NCBI RefSeq assembly: GCF_028751545.1
Contig: NZ_CP071867.1
Span: 682,001 to 746,000 of the forward strand
DNA: 64,000 nucleotides
Direction of reading: 5' to 3'
DNA from: Gilliamella sp. B3022
GTDB taxonomy: Bacteria > Pseudomonadota > Gammaproteobacteria > Enterobacterales > Orbaceae
Shown here: piece after piece, positions 1 through 7,995 of the stretch
How the letters are laid out: each line of letters starts with the position of its first letter
Numbering within the stretch: the stretch's first letter is position 1
Position numbers and translations under genes: made by a program
Notes under the pieces: model-generated
Told to the model about the DNA's origin: nothing
What the model saw: only the letters and a program-made list of their open reading frames with translations
The model's database searches: none

Positions 1-268
1 ACTCTGAATTTAGTGAACTATTAAATAAAGTAAATAACATAAAAAAGTAGATACTATATCACATTGATTTATTAATAATTATTGATCGCTATGCCCACCT
101 CCAACATGGGCATAGATAGAATGGCTAAGAAAACAGGATTGAAAATTTTAAAACTTAATTAAAATCATTTAATTGAACCTAAGTATTCCACTTACAACCC
201 ATAAAGATCTCTTTTAATAAGTTAAATGAATATCAATAAAAACTGTTATTTATCTTTTATAGTTGAAT
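1..268. other. Left-edge non-coding stretch with a hairpin
   Basis: No gene is supported here. A short open frame entering from the left edge ends at a TAG at 48-50 and could be the last codons of a plus-strand gene, but it is too short to judge. A perfect 9-bp inverted repeat (CTATGCCCA at 89-97, TGGGCATAG at 107-115, 9-nt loop) follows it. Neither strand has a strong T tract after the stem, so it is only a possible terminator. Confidence 0.4.
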
Positions 269-949
269 TTAATTCTTTATTTCTATGGTATTAAAAACGG
301 GTGGAATCGTTAATTTAATTGAATAACATTCAGCACTGTTTTTTTTGATATAAACAATATCGTTACGTTTCTTACCACAGTCAGAAATATGAAAAGCATC
401 AGCGATAATATAATAATCCCTCAATTCATCGGCAACATAAGATAATGGAAAAATTATACTAAACATTCCTATTATCACAAATGGTGCAAAGCAAAACTCA
501 ATTGATTGTGTCTTTTTTCTATGCCTTGTAGTGTAAAAATTAAGAAATCCCCACCATGAAGATTTTATTTGATAAGGAATAAAATAGAATAGAAAAATTA
601 AGATGACACCAATGCACAATGCAACTAACGTAGCATATATACTAACAGAGTAATTTAAATACTCAGGGTTGATGTCATAAATATAACTTAATGACTTCTC
701 GGCATAAATGCGAGCAAAAAAATATAAAACACCAAAACTAAGCAAAAGTTTCCACCATTTATTTATACGAGATAATAATTGTTGATAATGAGTAACAACA
801 TAAATAATAGTGGGAATATAAAAGATAATTCCAGCAATAATATAATATTGATTTGCTATTAGATAAAGTACTACAAAACACCAAAATAAGTTTAGTGATA
901 TGCTCAAGAACCTATTTCTATTTAAATAATCACTTATTTTGTTCCACAT
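269..949 (-). CDS. Hypothetical multi-pass membrane protein
   Basis: A 226-residue protein that I do not recognise. It has about five hydrophobic segments (roughly residues 16-33, 35-52, 66-82, 102-125 and 152-172). A basic loop at about 141-147 suggests a cytoplasmic stretch, and the last 50 residues are polar with two cysteines (C191 and C208) that could form a disulfide if this tail is extracytoplasmic. It starts 34 bp after the stop of the DUF5655 gene on the same strand, so the two may be co-transcribed. Composition is AT-rich and lysine/isoleucine-heavy, like other accessory genes. It could be a small inner-membrane partner or immunity-type protein, but no motif shows a function. Confidence 0.7.
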   Translation of the reverse strand: MWNKISDYLNRNRFLSISLNLFWCFVVLYLIANQYYIIAGIIFYIPTIIYVVTHYQQLLSRINKWWKLLLSFGVLYFFARIYAEKSLSYIYDINPEYLNYSVSIYATLVALCIGVILIFLFYFIPYQIKSSWWGFLNFYTTRHRKKTQSIEFCFAPFVIIGMFSIIFPLSYVADELRDYYIIADAFHISDCGKKRNDIVYIKKNSAECYSIKLTIPPVFNTIEIKN

Positions 950-983
950 ACTATTTATTATTCCTCATATAGAGCGTAGTTTC

Positions 984-1895
984 TTACAACACCTGCTTTA
1001 CCAAACTCATAATATATTCTAAATTCTTAGTATCAGTTACCGTCAACTCATAATCCCCATTTCCCCAATGACCAACATTCGAAACGTCTTTAGTGAGTTT
1101 TTTGGGATCATCAAGTTCATCTTTTTTGGCGTTAATCCATATCTTTAACGATTTACTTTGAATATGAATATCAACAATATTATTTTTACCCTGTTTAAAA
1201 GCAATATAAAATTTTTTAGGTGAGATTTCTAGATCTGTCGATAATGCTAAAATAGCATTCTTAAAGCTTTCATAAAGCTCTAGAACGTCATCTGATTTAT
1301 CCTCTAAATGGTAGTCTTCATCATATACAACTAACTCTTTGGTTACTTTATCTAATGCCGAATCTTTAGTATGTTGTACTTGTTTAATACTTGGTGCCGA
1401 CTTAGAACGTTTGATAGGGTTAATCGAAATTAAGTCATTATCAAACCGTTTAATTTCCCATAGTTCTATGGCTAAATCTTTGAAGTTAGTCGATTGTTTT
1501 TGATAATCAGTAAATGCAGGGGAAACAAAAATAATTTTACTTTGCGACCAATCAATTTGATGACGTTTTAAATTCGCTTGGCAAGATTCATTATACTCGA
1601 CAATAAAATCAGCCTGATAATCCAGCATAAGATTTAAGTAGGTCACGCCCTGATCAATAACACTAAAATTACGTTCACGTTTATATTCAATAATGACAAA
1701 CGCATTTGCTTCGGTATCATAAGCTAGGGTATCAATGCGGTAATCTTTAATTTTGAATTCAGATTTTACAAAAGTTAAATTACCAATAATATCTAAATTA
1801 TGTTCAAATAATGACTGGATCTCTTTTTCTAGTTTGAATGGTTTTTCTTTTAAGATAGTCAATTTTTGACTTTTATTTGTAAAAATTTGCATCAT
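984..1895 (-). CDS. DUF5655 / COG3586-type protein with a PD-(D/E)xK nuclease-like N-terminus
   Basis: A 303-residue protein of the DUF5655 (COG3586, 'predicted transport protein') type. The N-terminal half carries a PD-(D/E)xK-like core: D55 in the RIDTLAYD strand, then E70-Y-K72 in FVIIEYKR, followed by Q82 in a VIDQGVTYL helix. The C-terminal part (about 205-303) fits the DUF5655 domain, including the motif HWGNGDYE near residue 275. The old 'transport' name is not supported by any membrane segment, and I infer a nucleic-acid-directed protein. Two methionines open the frame, so the start may be one codon later. It lies upstream of the five-helix membrane protein, and both are flanked by non-coding DNA on a gene-poor edge. 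Confidence 0.75.
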   Translation of the reverse strand: MMQIFTNKSQKLTILKEKPFKLEKEIQSLFEHNLDIIGNLTFVKSEFKIKDYRIDTLAYDTEANAFVIIEYKRERNFSVIDQGVTYLNLMLDYQADFIVEYNESCQANLKRHQIDWSQSKIIFVSPAFTDYQKQSTNFKDLAIELWEIKRFDNDLISINPIKRSKSAPSIKQVQHTKDSALDKVTKELVVYDEDYHLEDKSDDVLELYESFKNAILALSTDLEISPKKFYIAFKQGKNNIVDIHIQSKSLKIWINAKKDELDDPKKLTKDVSNVGHWGNGDYELTVTDTKNLEYIMSLVKQVL

Positions 1896-2162
1896 TATTT
1901 CCTAATCAATCTCATCATTTTTTATAGAATAAACGATTTCGTGTTTTTTTTCATTGTGTATAAAAATAAAGATATTACGAATATTAACCTAATCAGCACT
2001 TAAATTGGTCTACAAAAAATTAAACTATTTTTATTCAATTAATCAATTTATTATAAAAGGATTCAACTCCCGTCTGGGTCGAAGTCTCAATTAATTTCAG
2101 TGATTCATTAAAATTAGTAGATAAATTATATTGTTCGTAGACTAATTGTTAATCATGCCAAA

Positions 2163-2342
2163 ACTAAATTTACTTATGGCATGACGAATATTGATAATGC
2201 TAGGGTATATTTCAATTTCGCATTTGAATTATCAGGTAACACATGGTCTAAAGCGTTTTCAACTAAGCAAAATGATAGCGGCGTAAAAAATGCAAATAGG
2301 ACTGATGTGGTAGAATGTGATTCGACTTTAGATGTTGCGTGA
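2163..2342 (+). pseudogene. Possible remnant of an unidentified gene
   Basis: The open frame has protein-like composition (W, C, balanced charge) and ends at TGA 2340-2342. It has no start with a plausible ribosome binding site. The frame upstream is closed by a TAG at 2118-2120. I cannot place it in a family. It could also be a chance open frame. Confidence 0.25.
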
Positions 2343-2381
2343 TAAGTTGCAAAGCATTTATAAGTAATTTCTTATTTCAAA

Positions 2382-2422
2382 TTTCAATTATAAAAAAATT
2401 AAAAATTTTTTTATAATTGAAA
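2382..2422 (-). terminator. Perfect 19-bp A/T-rich inverted repeat downstream of the carbonic anhydrase gene
   Basis: The arms at 2382-2400 and 2404-2422 are exact reverse complements with a 3-nt AAA loop. The stem holds runs of A and T, so transcripts from either direction would form a hairpin ending in U-rich sequence. It lies 55 bp beyond the stop of the minus-strand carbonic anhydrase gene, which fits a terminator. The low GC makes it weak, and it could instead be a cruciform or protein-binding site. Confidence 0.5.
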
Positions 2423-2477
2423 CACAATTTGTTAGAATAGGCTCTATCTAAATACATTCGATATAGCCATTTGGACA

Positions 2478-3215
2478 TTAATCAACAATTACCCTTCCAT
2501 TCAATGGTTGAACTGGTCGGTTGTTGTCATGATGCATGATTGAATGGAATTTTTGAATTTGTTCATCTGAAGCAGTAACTGATTTTTCAAATACAATCCA
2601 TCTTACACCTTCTGTACAAGGTGGAGTGGTAAGTGATCCACTAAAGCGATAATAATCCAATTTTTTAGGAAATAATTTTTTAATATCAATTGTTCTATCT
2701 AAAATAGTTTTATTGCCTGATTCTGTTGGCATTTGTTGCCATGCTTTTGCTATTTCTTGATTCTCCTTACCATAATCAAACATTAATGCCACTACGGTAA
2801 GCTCTCCATCTTTATTTTTGTAAACAAAGTGGGCTTCCATTGGATAATGTTTACCTTTAATGGTATTTTCACTTATTGTATGAAAATGGAATTGCTGTAA
2901 TTTAAAAATTTGATCGTCCAACGTTAATTGATTATCTCCAGAAACACTAATCTCAATAGTATGTCCATTATTAATAATTTCTTGTTTACCAGCCTCAAAA
3001 GAAAACTTTAAATTTTCATGATGAGTTTTTAAAACATGGTCAATGTTAATAGGTGACTGATTTTTTCCGTTTTCACATGTAGAATATTCAATGGATAATT
3101 TACCCCAGTTTTCTGGTTTTTCTTGACCTTCATATCCCCAATGTGAAGTATCCTCTGCTGCCGTACAAGATAGACTAATTAACATTAGTGCTACAATTAT
3201 TATGTTTTGTTTCAT
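2478..3215 (-). CDS. cah: Periplasmic alpha-class carbonic anhydrase
   Basis: Reversible hydration of CO2 to bicarbonate, here predicted in the periplasm. The 245-residue protein begins with a signal peptide (hydrophobic 4-16, likely cleavage after about A20). The alpha-CA fold is clear: HWGYEG near 25, the QSPINI motif near 53-58, zinc ligands H110 and H112 in QFHFHTISEN, and H129 in MEAHFV. The proton-relay region and the C-terminal SGSLTTPPCTEGV motif are intact. C47 and the PPC cysteine near 200 can form the usual disulfide. The gene stands alone, followed by an inverted-repeat terminator candidate. Length and motifs match functional bacterial enzymes such as Klebsiella or Neisseria Cah. 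Confidence 0.93.
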   Translation of the reverse strand: MKQNIIIVALMLISLSCTAAEDTSHWGYEGQEKPENWGKLSIEYSTCENGKNQSPINIDHVLKTHHENLKFSFEAGKQEIINNGHTIEISVSGDNQLTLDDQIFKLQQFHFHTISENTIKGKHYPMEAHFVYKNKDGELTVVALMFDYGKENQEIAKAWQQMPTESGNKTILDRTIDIKKLFPKKLDYYRFSGSLTTPPCTEGVRWIVFEKSVTASDEQIQKFHSIMHHDNNRPVQPLNGRVIVD

Positions 3216-3589
3216 TTTAGATTTACATTAATAAATTAAAGGAAAACAAATTATACGTCACAAAAAATAACCTTACTACACGAGATTAACATTATTTTTT
3301 CTTTTTTTTATTATTTTTTTAATTGTAAGACGAAATAATTTTAATCAAAAAATTATCAATCTAGTCAGTCTGTTTTATAGTTTATGCTATAGATAACCTA
3401 TCAATAATTAGGGGGTCTATAATGATGAAGATAGGATTATAAATCGAAAATTAAGAAGTAAAACTCTTCTAGGTTTGTTTGAAATAACACCCTATGATTA
3501 AAGATATAAATATTGAGTTGTTGTAGTCTAATTTGCATTTAGTGAGAAAATAAAAAAGGGCAAATGCCCTTTACCGTTAAAATATAATA
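3216..3589. other. 374-bp spacer, promoter region of the carbonic anhydrase gene
   Basis: Very AT-rich with long T and A runs. It must hold the promoter of the minus-strand carbonic anhydrase gene at its left end. At its right end it holds the terminator of the outer-membrane protein gene. I see no additional gene, RNA or clear operator in between. Confidence 0.5.
3545..3573 (-). terminator. Rho-independent terminator of the outer-membrane protein gene
   Basis: An inverted repeat AAAGGGCA / TGCCCTTT (3555-3562 and 3565-3572) lies 18 bp past the stop codon. Read on the minus strand it is followed by a T-rich tract (TTTTTTATTTT). Stem GC content and the U tract fit an intrinsic terminator. Confidence 0.85.
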
Positions 3590-4318
3590 TTAGAAGGTGT
3601 AACGAATACCTGCTAAGAAATCCATCGAACTTAATTTAGCGCTCGCTTTTACATTAACACCCTCAATATTGGTTTTTATAGAAGTTTTACCAGCATTAAC
3701 ATAACGTGCGGTAAAATCAATATCGACATTTTCGTCAATGTTATATGTTACGCCAGCAGCTACATTCCAAGCAAATTTTGTTTTAGTATCTGATATGCCA
3801 ACTGAAGCTGATTCTTCAGTAAATTCACTTTTATAATATCCTGAGTATTTCTGATCCAACTTAGTGAAAGCAATACCTAGTCCAGCTCCAACAAAAGGAG
3901 TAATGGAATAATTAGTTTCAATATCATAGTATGCATTTACCATCAAAGTATTCATGCGAACTTTGTGTTTATCGCTAGTTTGAAGATAATCGTCTTCCAA
4001 ATCTACATCACTATAAGCGTGACGGTATTTTTTATCTGAATTACCGCGTATTGTAAAAGATAGCTCAGTACGAAGGGGAAGTTCATAATCATATTTGAAG
4101 TTATAACCAATATTTAACGCCCCTGCGATTTTACCGTTTTTGAAAGATCCAATTTTAACCGTTTCGGACTCATCGAAATAAGACAATGTATCTTTAATGC
4201 TGTTAGCCTTCAAAATACTCGCACCTAATTGACCCCCTAGATATATTCCTATCGTTTCAGTTTGAGCAAACGCTGGGAAACAGGCGATAGTTGCCAGAGT
4301 AATAAGTGTTTTTTTCAT
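3590..4318 (-). CDS. Outer-membrane beta-barrel protein (Opa/OmpA-like barrel family)
   Basis: A 242-residue protein with a signal peptide ending AFA-Q near residue 19, alternating amphipathic beta strands and a C-terminal phenylalanine (GIRYTF), the outer-membrane insertion signal recognised by BamA. The pattern (GIYLGGQLGAS at the start, PFVGAGLGIAF, WNVAAGVTYNI, MDFLAGIRYTF at the end) fits the 8-stranded OMP_b-brl/Opa-like porin family. Loops at about 85-110 and 155-175 are charged and likely surface-exposed. There is no OmpA-type peptidoglycan domain. It is monocistronic with its own terminator. The ligand is unknown; adhesion or membrane stabilisation is the usual family guess. Confidence 0.8.
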   Translation of the reverse strand: MKKTLITLATIACFPAFAQTETIGIYLGGQLGASILKANSIKDTLSYFDESETVKIGSFKNGKIAGALNIGYNFKYDYELPLRTELSFTIRGNSDKKYRHAYSDVDLEDDYLQTSDKHKVRMNTLMVNAYYDIETNYSITPFVGAGLGIAFTKLDQKYSGYYKSEFTEESASVGISDTKTKFAWNVAAGVTYNIDENVDIDFTARYVNAGKTSIKTNIEGVNVKASAKLSSMDFLAGIRYTF

Positions 4319-4500
4319 ATTTTATTTTCCTTTCCTTTTAAATTACTTTTTTGTCATTTAATTAACGTGGCAAGTTTAAACGAGCAAATAAGATAAAGCA
4401 ATAAAAAATAAGAAATTTATAAAAGCTGAAGGTAACAACTAATTATTTATATAAGATATACGATAGAGGAATGATAAAAATAAAGGGAGTGGGTTAAAAT

Positions 4501-4576
4501 TGGCTCCTCCAACAGGACTTGAACCTGTGACATACGGATTAACAGTCCGCCGTTCTACCGACTGAACTATGGAGGA
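4501..4576 (-). tRNA. asnT: tRNA-Asn (GTT)
   Basis: On the minus strand a 76-nt cloverleaf is visible. The acceptor stem pairs TCCTCCA with TGGAGGA, the D-loop contains AGTCGGTAGA, and the anticodon loop is CTGTTAA with anticodon GTT. The T-arm contains GGTTCAAGTCC, and an encoded CCA lies at 4501-4503. All expected conserved positions are present. The gene stands alone between the outer-membrane protein and the LOG gene. Which Asn tRNA locus it corresponds to is not determinable. Confidence 0.97.
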
Positions 4577-4721
4577 ACACTCGGGGTAAGATAGTAACGA
4601 TCTATAATGATTATGTCAATGTGAAAAACAATATTTAAATTTAATTGCTCAGCTTGTAATCAAATCTCTTAATGGCATGCTAAAATAGATAAAATTATAT
4701 GGTCAAGGTAAATAAATAGTT

Positions 4722-5297
4722 ATGAAAAAAAATATTTGTGTGTTTTGTGGTGCAAGTGAAGGTAATCGCGCAGAATATCGTGTAGCGGCAGAACAATTAG
4801 GGGTATTAATTGCAAACCAAAATAGACGATTAATTTATGGTGGTGGAAATAAAGGTTTAATGGCTGTTATCGCCAATTCAGTTTTAGCTCATGGAGGCGA
4901 AGTTATTGGAATTATTCCAGAGCGACTAGTCAAAGCAGAAACAGCACACCATAACATTACTCGTTTAGAAGTTGTTGAAAATATGCATCAACGTAAAGCA
5001 CGTCTTTGTGAATTAGCCGATGGATTTATCGCTATGCCAGGAGGAACTGGTACTTTAGAAGAGGTTTTTGAAGTTTGGACTGGTATGCAAATTGGTTATC
5101 ATGAAAAACCAGTTTCATTGTATAATCCAGCCAAATTTTGGGAGCCTATGATGAATTTTTTACAGCATGCTGTCGATGAAGGTTTTATTAGAGAAAGTTT
5201 TTATAAAACTTTAATTGTGTCTAATGATCCACAATCTATTCTACAAAAAATGGACGATTTTACTGCTAAAGATTTACAACGTTGGGTAAAAAAATAA
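4722..5297 (+). CDS. LOG-family nucleotide 5'-monophosphate phosphoribohydrolase
   Basis: A 191-residue cytoplasmic protein of the LOG family (TIGR00730 type), which releases the base from nucleoside 5'-monophosphates (cytokinin-type or AMP in characterised members). The Rossmann-like fold begins with ICVFCGASEGN. The signature PGGTGTLEEVFEVWT, which carries the catalytic glutamate and phosphate-binding loop, lies at about residues 107-121, with the supporting R-K-A motif at QRKARL. The length is that of short LOG proteins rather than the larger PpnN. It is a single gene ending just before a bidirectional terminator shared with fruA. Substrate specificity cannot be read from sequence. Confidence 0.88.
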   Translation: MKKNICVFCGASEGNRAEYRVAAEQLGVLIANQNRRLIYGGGNKGLMAVIANSVLAHGGEVIGIIPERLVKAETAHHNITRLEVVENMHQRKARLCELADGFIAMPGGTGTLEEVFEVWTGMQIGYHEKPVSLYNPAKFWEPMMNFLQHAVDEGFIRESFYKTLIVSNDPQSILQKMDDFTAKDLQRWVKK

Positions 5298-5310
5298 TTC
5301 AAAAAATAAA

Positions 5311-5334
5311 AAATGCCATCAATTGATGGCATTT
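5311..5334. terminator. Bidirectional terminator between the LOG gene and fruA
   Basis: A perfect inverted repeat AAATGCCATC / GATGGCATTT with a 4-nt AATT loop lies between two convergent genes. On the plus strand it runs into TTTT. On the minus strand the A run at 5301-5313 becomes a T tract, so it can serve both genes. Confidence 0.88.
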
Positions 5335-5351
5335 TAGTATAAATAAATAAT

Positions 5352-7049
5352 TTAAGCAGAAGCCGTTTCTGTGCTTGATTCAGGTTGTTTAAATACCGCA
5401 TAGGCAACACCAGAAACAAGAGAACCAATTAAAATTGATAGTAAATAACCGCCAACAGGCTTCACTACTCCAGGGATAGCTAAAGCGAATAATCCACCAT
5501 GTGGTGTCATAAGCTGTGAACCAAATGCTAACGCTAAACCGCCTGTAATTGCCCCACCAATAATACAGCAAGGAATCACTCGTAATGGATCACGTGCCGC
5601 AAATGGAATCGCTCCTTCAGAAATAAAGCATAAACCAAGTACTAATGAAGCTTTACCACTTTCTTGTTCAGCTTTAGCAAATTTTTTACGAGCAATTAAT
5701 GTAGCAATACCCATAGCCAAAGGAGGAACCATGCCACCTGCCATAACCGCCGCCATTGGTGCGTATACTTGAGCTGAAATTAAACCTGTACCAAACGCAT
5801 AAGCAACTTTATTAATTGGTCCACCCATATCAGTACACATCATACCGCCTAAAAGTGCACCTAACAAAACAGCATTGGCGGTTCCCATTGATTTCAACCA
5901 CCCAGTTAAGGCTTCCATTAACCATGCGATCGGCGTACCAACTATAAACTGCATGACTAAACCTGTAGCTAATGTAGCAAGTAAAGGTACAATAAGAATT
6001 GGTTTTAATGCTTCAAGTGTTTTCGGTAATGGTAAATACTTTGAGATTAACATTGCTAAGTAACCAGCAAAATAACCTATGATAATACCACCTAAGAATC
6101 CAGCACCCGTAGAGACAGCCAGCAAACCACCTACAAGTCCAGGAGCTAAGCCAGGTCTATCAGCAATAGAATAAGCAATATAACCAGCAAGTAAAGGTAC
6201 CATAAGTGAGAATGCAAGCCCACCAATTTGTGCTAAATGAGATTCACCAACCAGTTTTTGTACACCATCAACCATTTCAAATGAACCAAAAGCAAACGAT
6301 AAAGCGATGATTAATCCACCCGCAACAACCATTGGTAACATATAAGAGACGCCTGTTAATAGATGCTGATAGATGCCTTTCTTCTCATTACTCGATTTTG
6401 TTGTTGAAGCAGAACGTGTTGGTTGATAGATTGTCGCTTCTTCAAATGCTCTATCTAATTCTTGTGCAGTTTTTTTCAGTGCAGGACCGGTTTTAGTTCG
6501 ATACATCTTTTTACCTGCAAACTTGCTTAAATCGACTTCTATATCACATGCTACAATCACAACATCAGCTGAAGCCACCTCTTCTGGTGTTAATTCATTG
6601 CCAACACCAACTGAGCCACGTGTTTCAACTTTACACCACCAACCACGTTTTTTTGCTTCTTCTTCAATCGCTTCGGCTGCCATGAAAGTATGCGCAACAC
6701 CTGTTGGACAAGCAGTTACCGCAACAATACGTTTTACACCACTTCCCGATACTGAACTTGTGTCACTATGTTTAGATTGTGCGAAAATAGCAGCTTTACT
6801 TTGTGCATCTTTGAGTATTTGTTTAGGATTGGCAAAAATATCATTGAGATCACTAACTACATAAACTTTTTTTCCGATCACGGTTTTATCACTGACATCA
6901 CCTGATCCGATAGCAACAGTTACCTCTGCTGATGCCACACTATCGACGATATTAAAATTTAATGAATTAGCAGCTAAAACCAATTCAGCTTTAGCTAAAC
7001 GTCCATTAACAGGGCCTGCATTATTCCCCTCTATTATGTAAATATTCAT
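5352..7049 (-). CDS. fruA: PTS fructose-specific EIIBC component
   Basis: Imports fructose through the inner membrane and phosphorylates it to fructose 1-phosphate. The 565 residues comprise an inactive IIB-like domain (1-90), an active IIB domain with phosphocysteine C114 in VTACPTGVAHTFMAAEA, a linker (about 205-225), and a IIC domain with some 8-10 membrane segments (about 230-550). The IIC domain includes the conserved GGPINKVAYAFG and the EGAIPFAARDP substrate region. Domain order and length match enterobacterial FruA. It is the last gene of fruB-fruK-fruA, 8 bp after fruK. Expression should follow the Cra operator upstream of fruB. Confidence 0.97.
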   Translation of the reverse strand: MNIYIIEGNNAGPVNGRLAKAELVLAANSLNFNIVDSVASAEVTVAIGSGDVSDKTVIGKKVYVVSDLNDIFANPKQILKDAQSKAAIFAQSKHSDTSSVSGSGVKRIVAVTACPTGVAHTFMAAEAIEEEAKKRGWWCKVETRGSVGVGNELTPEEVASADVVIVACDIEVDLSKFAGKKMYRTKTGPALKKTAQELDRAFEEATIYQPTRSASTTKSSNEKKGIYQHLLTGVSYMLPMVVAGGLIIALSFAFGSFEMVDGVQKLVGESHLAQIGGLAFSLMVPLLAGYIAYSIADRPGLAPGLVGGLLAVSTGAGFLGGIIIGYFAGYLAMLISKYLPLPKTLEALKPILIVPLLATLATGLVMQFIVGTPIAWLMEALTGWLKSMGTANAVLLGALLGGMMCTDMGGPINKVAYAFGTGLISAQVYAPMAAVMAGGMVPPLAMGIATLIARKKFAKAEQESGKASLVLGLCFISEGAIPFAARDPLRVIPCCIIGGAITGGLALAFGSQLMTPHGGLFALAIPGVVKPVGGYLLSILIGSLVSGVAYAVFKQPESSTETASA

Positions 7050-7057
7050 GAATACTC

Positions 7058-7993
7058 CTATCCAGCAATTATTTCAATTTTATCCAACATATTGGTTACA
7101 GCCTGACGATCAGCAATACCAACTCCGGCTTGTCCAACAGATAACGCAGCAACACTTGAGGCGAAAACTAAGGTGTCTTTAATTGATTGACTGGTCATAA
7201 GTCCATACATTAATCCACCAACCATTGAATCACCAGCACCAACGGTACTTACTACCTGACATTTTGGTGGTTTTGCTAACCATGCTTCATGTTTAGTTAC
7301 CCACAAAGCACCTTTGCTACCAAGTGAAATGACAACGTTTTCTATGCCATCATTGATAAGTTCCATAGCAGCAGCTTTTATTTCAGCTAACGTCGACAAC
7401 TTGCGTCCTACAAACATTTCAAGCTCTTTGTCATTAGGTTTTATTAACCACGGTTTAGCTTTCAATCCTGCAACTAACGCATCACGGCTACTATCAAAGA
7501 CCACTTTAGGACAAATTGCTTTCACTTGTTTCATCCATTCTGTGAACTTTTCCAGAGACACTCCGGCAGGCAAACTACCACTAATTGCAATCATATCAAA
7601 ATTTTTTAACCATTCGAGAGAATCGGTAACAAAACTTTGCCAATCTTGCTCTGTTATAGTAAAACCAGAAAAGTTTAAATCAGTAACTTCACTATTTTCC
7701 TCAGTCAATTTAACATTAATGCGGGTACGACCCGCTATAGATTGAAATTTATCCTCAACATTAAGTGAATTAAATAGTAAATTAAAACCATCACGATTTT
7801 CTTTACCTAAAAATCCACCCAAAGTTAATTTAATACCAAGATCAGATAATACTTTAGCAACATTGATGCCTTTGCCAGCAGCAAGTAATGCATTAGTTTG
7901 AACTAAATTAACATCGCCAAGTTCTACTTTTGGACAAAAACCTAATAGATCATAAGCAGGATTTAAAGTGATAGTTGCAACACGATAAGTCAT
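7058..7993 (-). CDS. fruK: 1-Phosphofructokinase
   Basis: Phosphorylates fructose 1-phosphate to fructose 1,6-bisphosphate in the cytoplasm. The 311-residue protein belongs to the PfkB/ribokinase family. It opens with the substrate-binding NPAYD of TITLNPAYDL, has AAGKGINVAKVL at about 37-48, and has the catalytic/anion-hole motif VGAGDSMVGG near 250. Length equals E. coli FruK. It lies between fruB (2-bp gap) and fruA (8-bp gap), so translation is probably coupled. Because it consumes fructose 1-phosphate, the inducer of Cra, its activity also feeds back on operon expression. Confidence 0.97.
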   Translation of the reverse strand: MTYRVATITLNPAYDLLGFCPKVELGDVNLVQTNALLAAGKGINVAKVLSDLGIKLTLGGFLGKENRDGFNLLFNSLNVEDKFQSIAGRTRINVKLTEENSEVTDLNFSGFTITEQDWQSFVTDSLEWLKNFDMIAISGSLPAGVSLEKFTEWMKQVKAICPKVVFDSSRDALVAGLKAKPWLIKPNDKELEMFVGRKLSTLAEIKAAAMELINDGIENVVISLGSKGALWVTKHEAWLAKPPKCQVVSTVGAGDSMVGGLMYGLMTSQSIKDTLVFASSVAALSVGQAGVGIADRQAVTNMLDKIEIIAG

Positions 7994-7995
7994 GA

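Larger units (their letters stand above)
1896..2477. other. 582-bp spacer with a possible decayed reading frame
   Basis: No intact gene. On the plus strand an uninterrupted frame from about 2121 to the TGA at 2340-2342 reads like real protein (for example NIDNARVYFNFAFELSG), and an ATG occurs at 2181. There is no convincing ribosome binding site and no recognisable family, so I treat it as a possible gene remnant. A long A/T inverted repeat at 2382-2422 closes the spacer next to the carbonic anhydrase stop. Confidence 0.4.
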
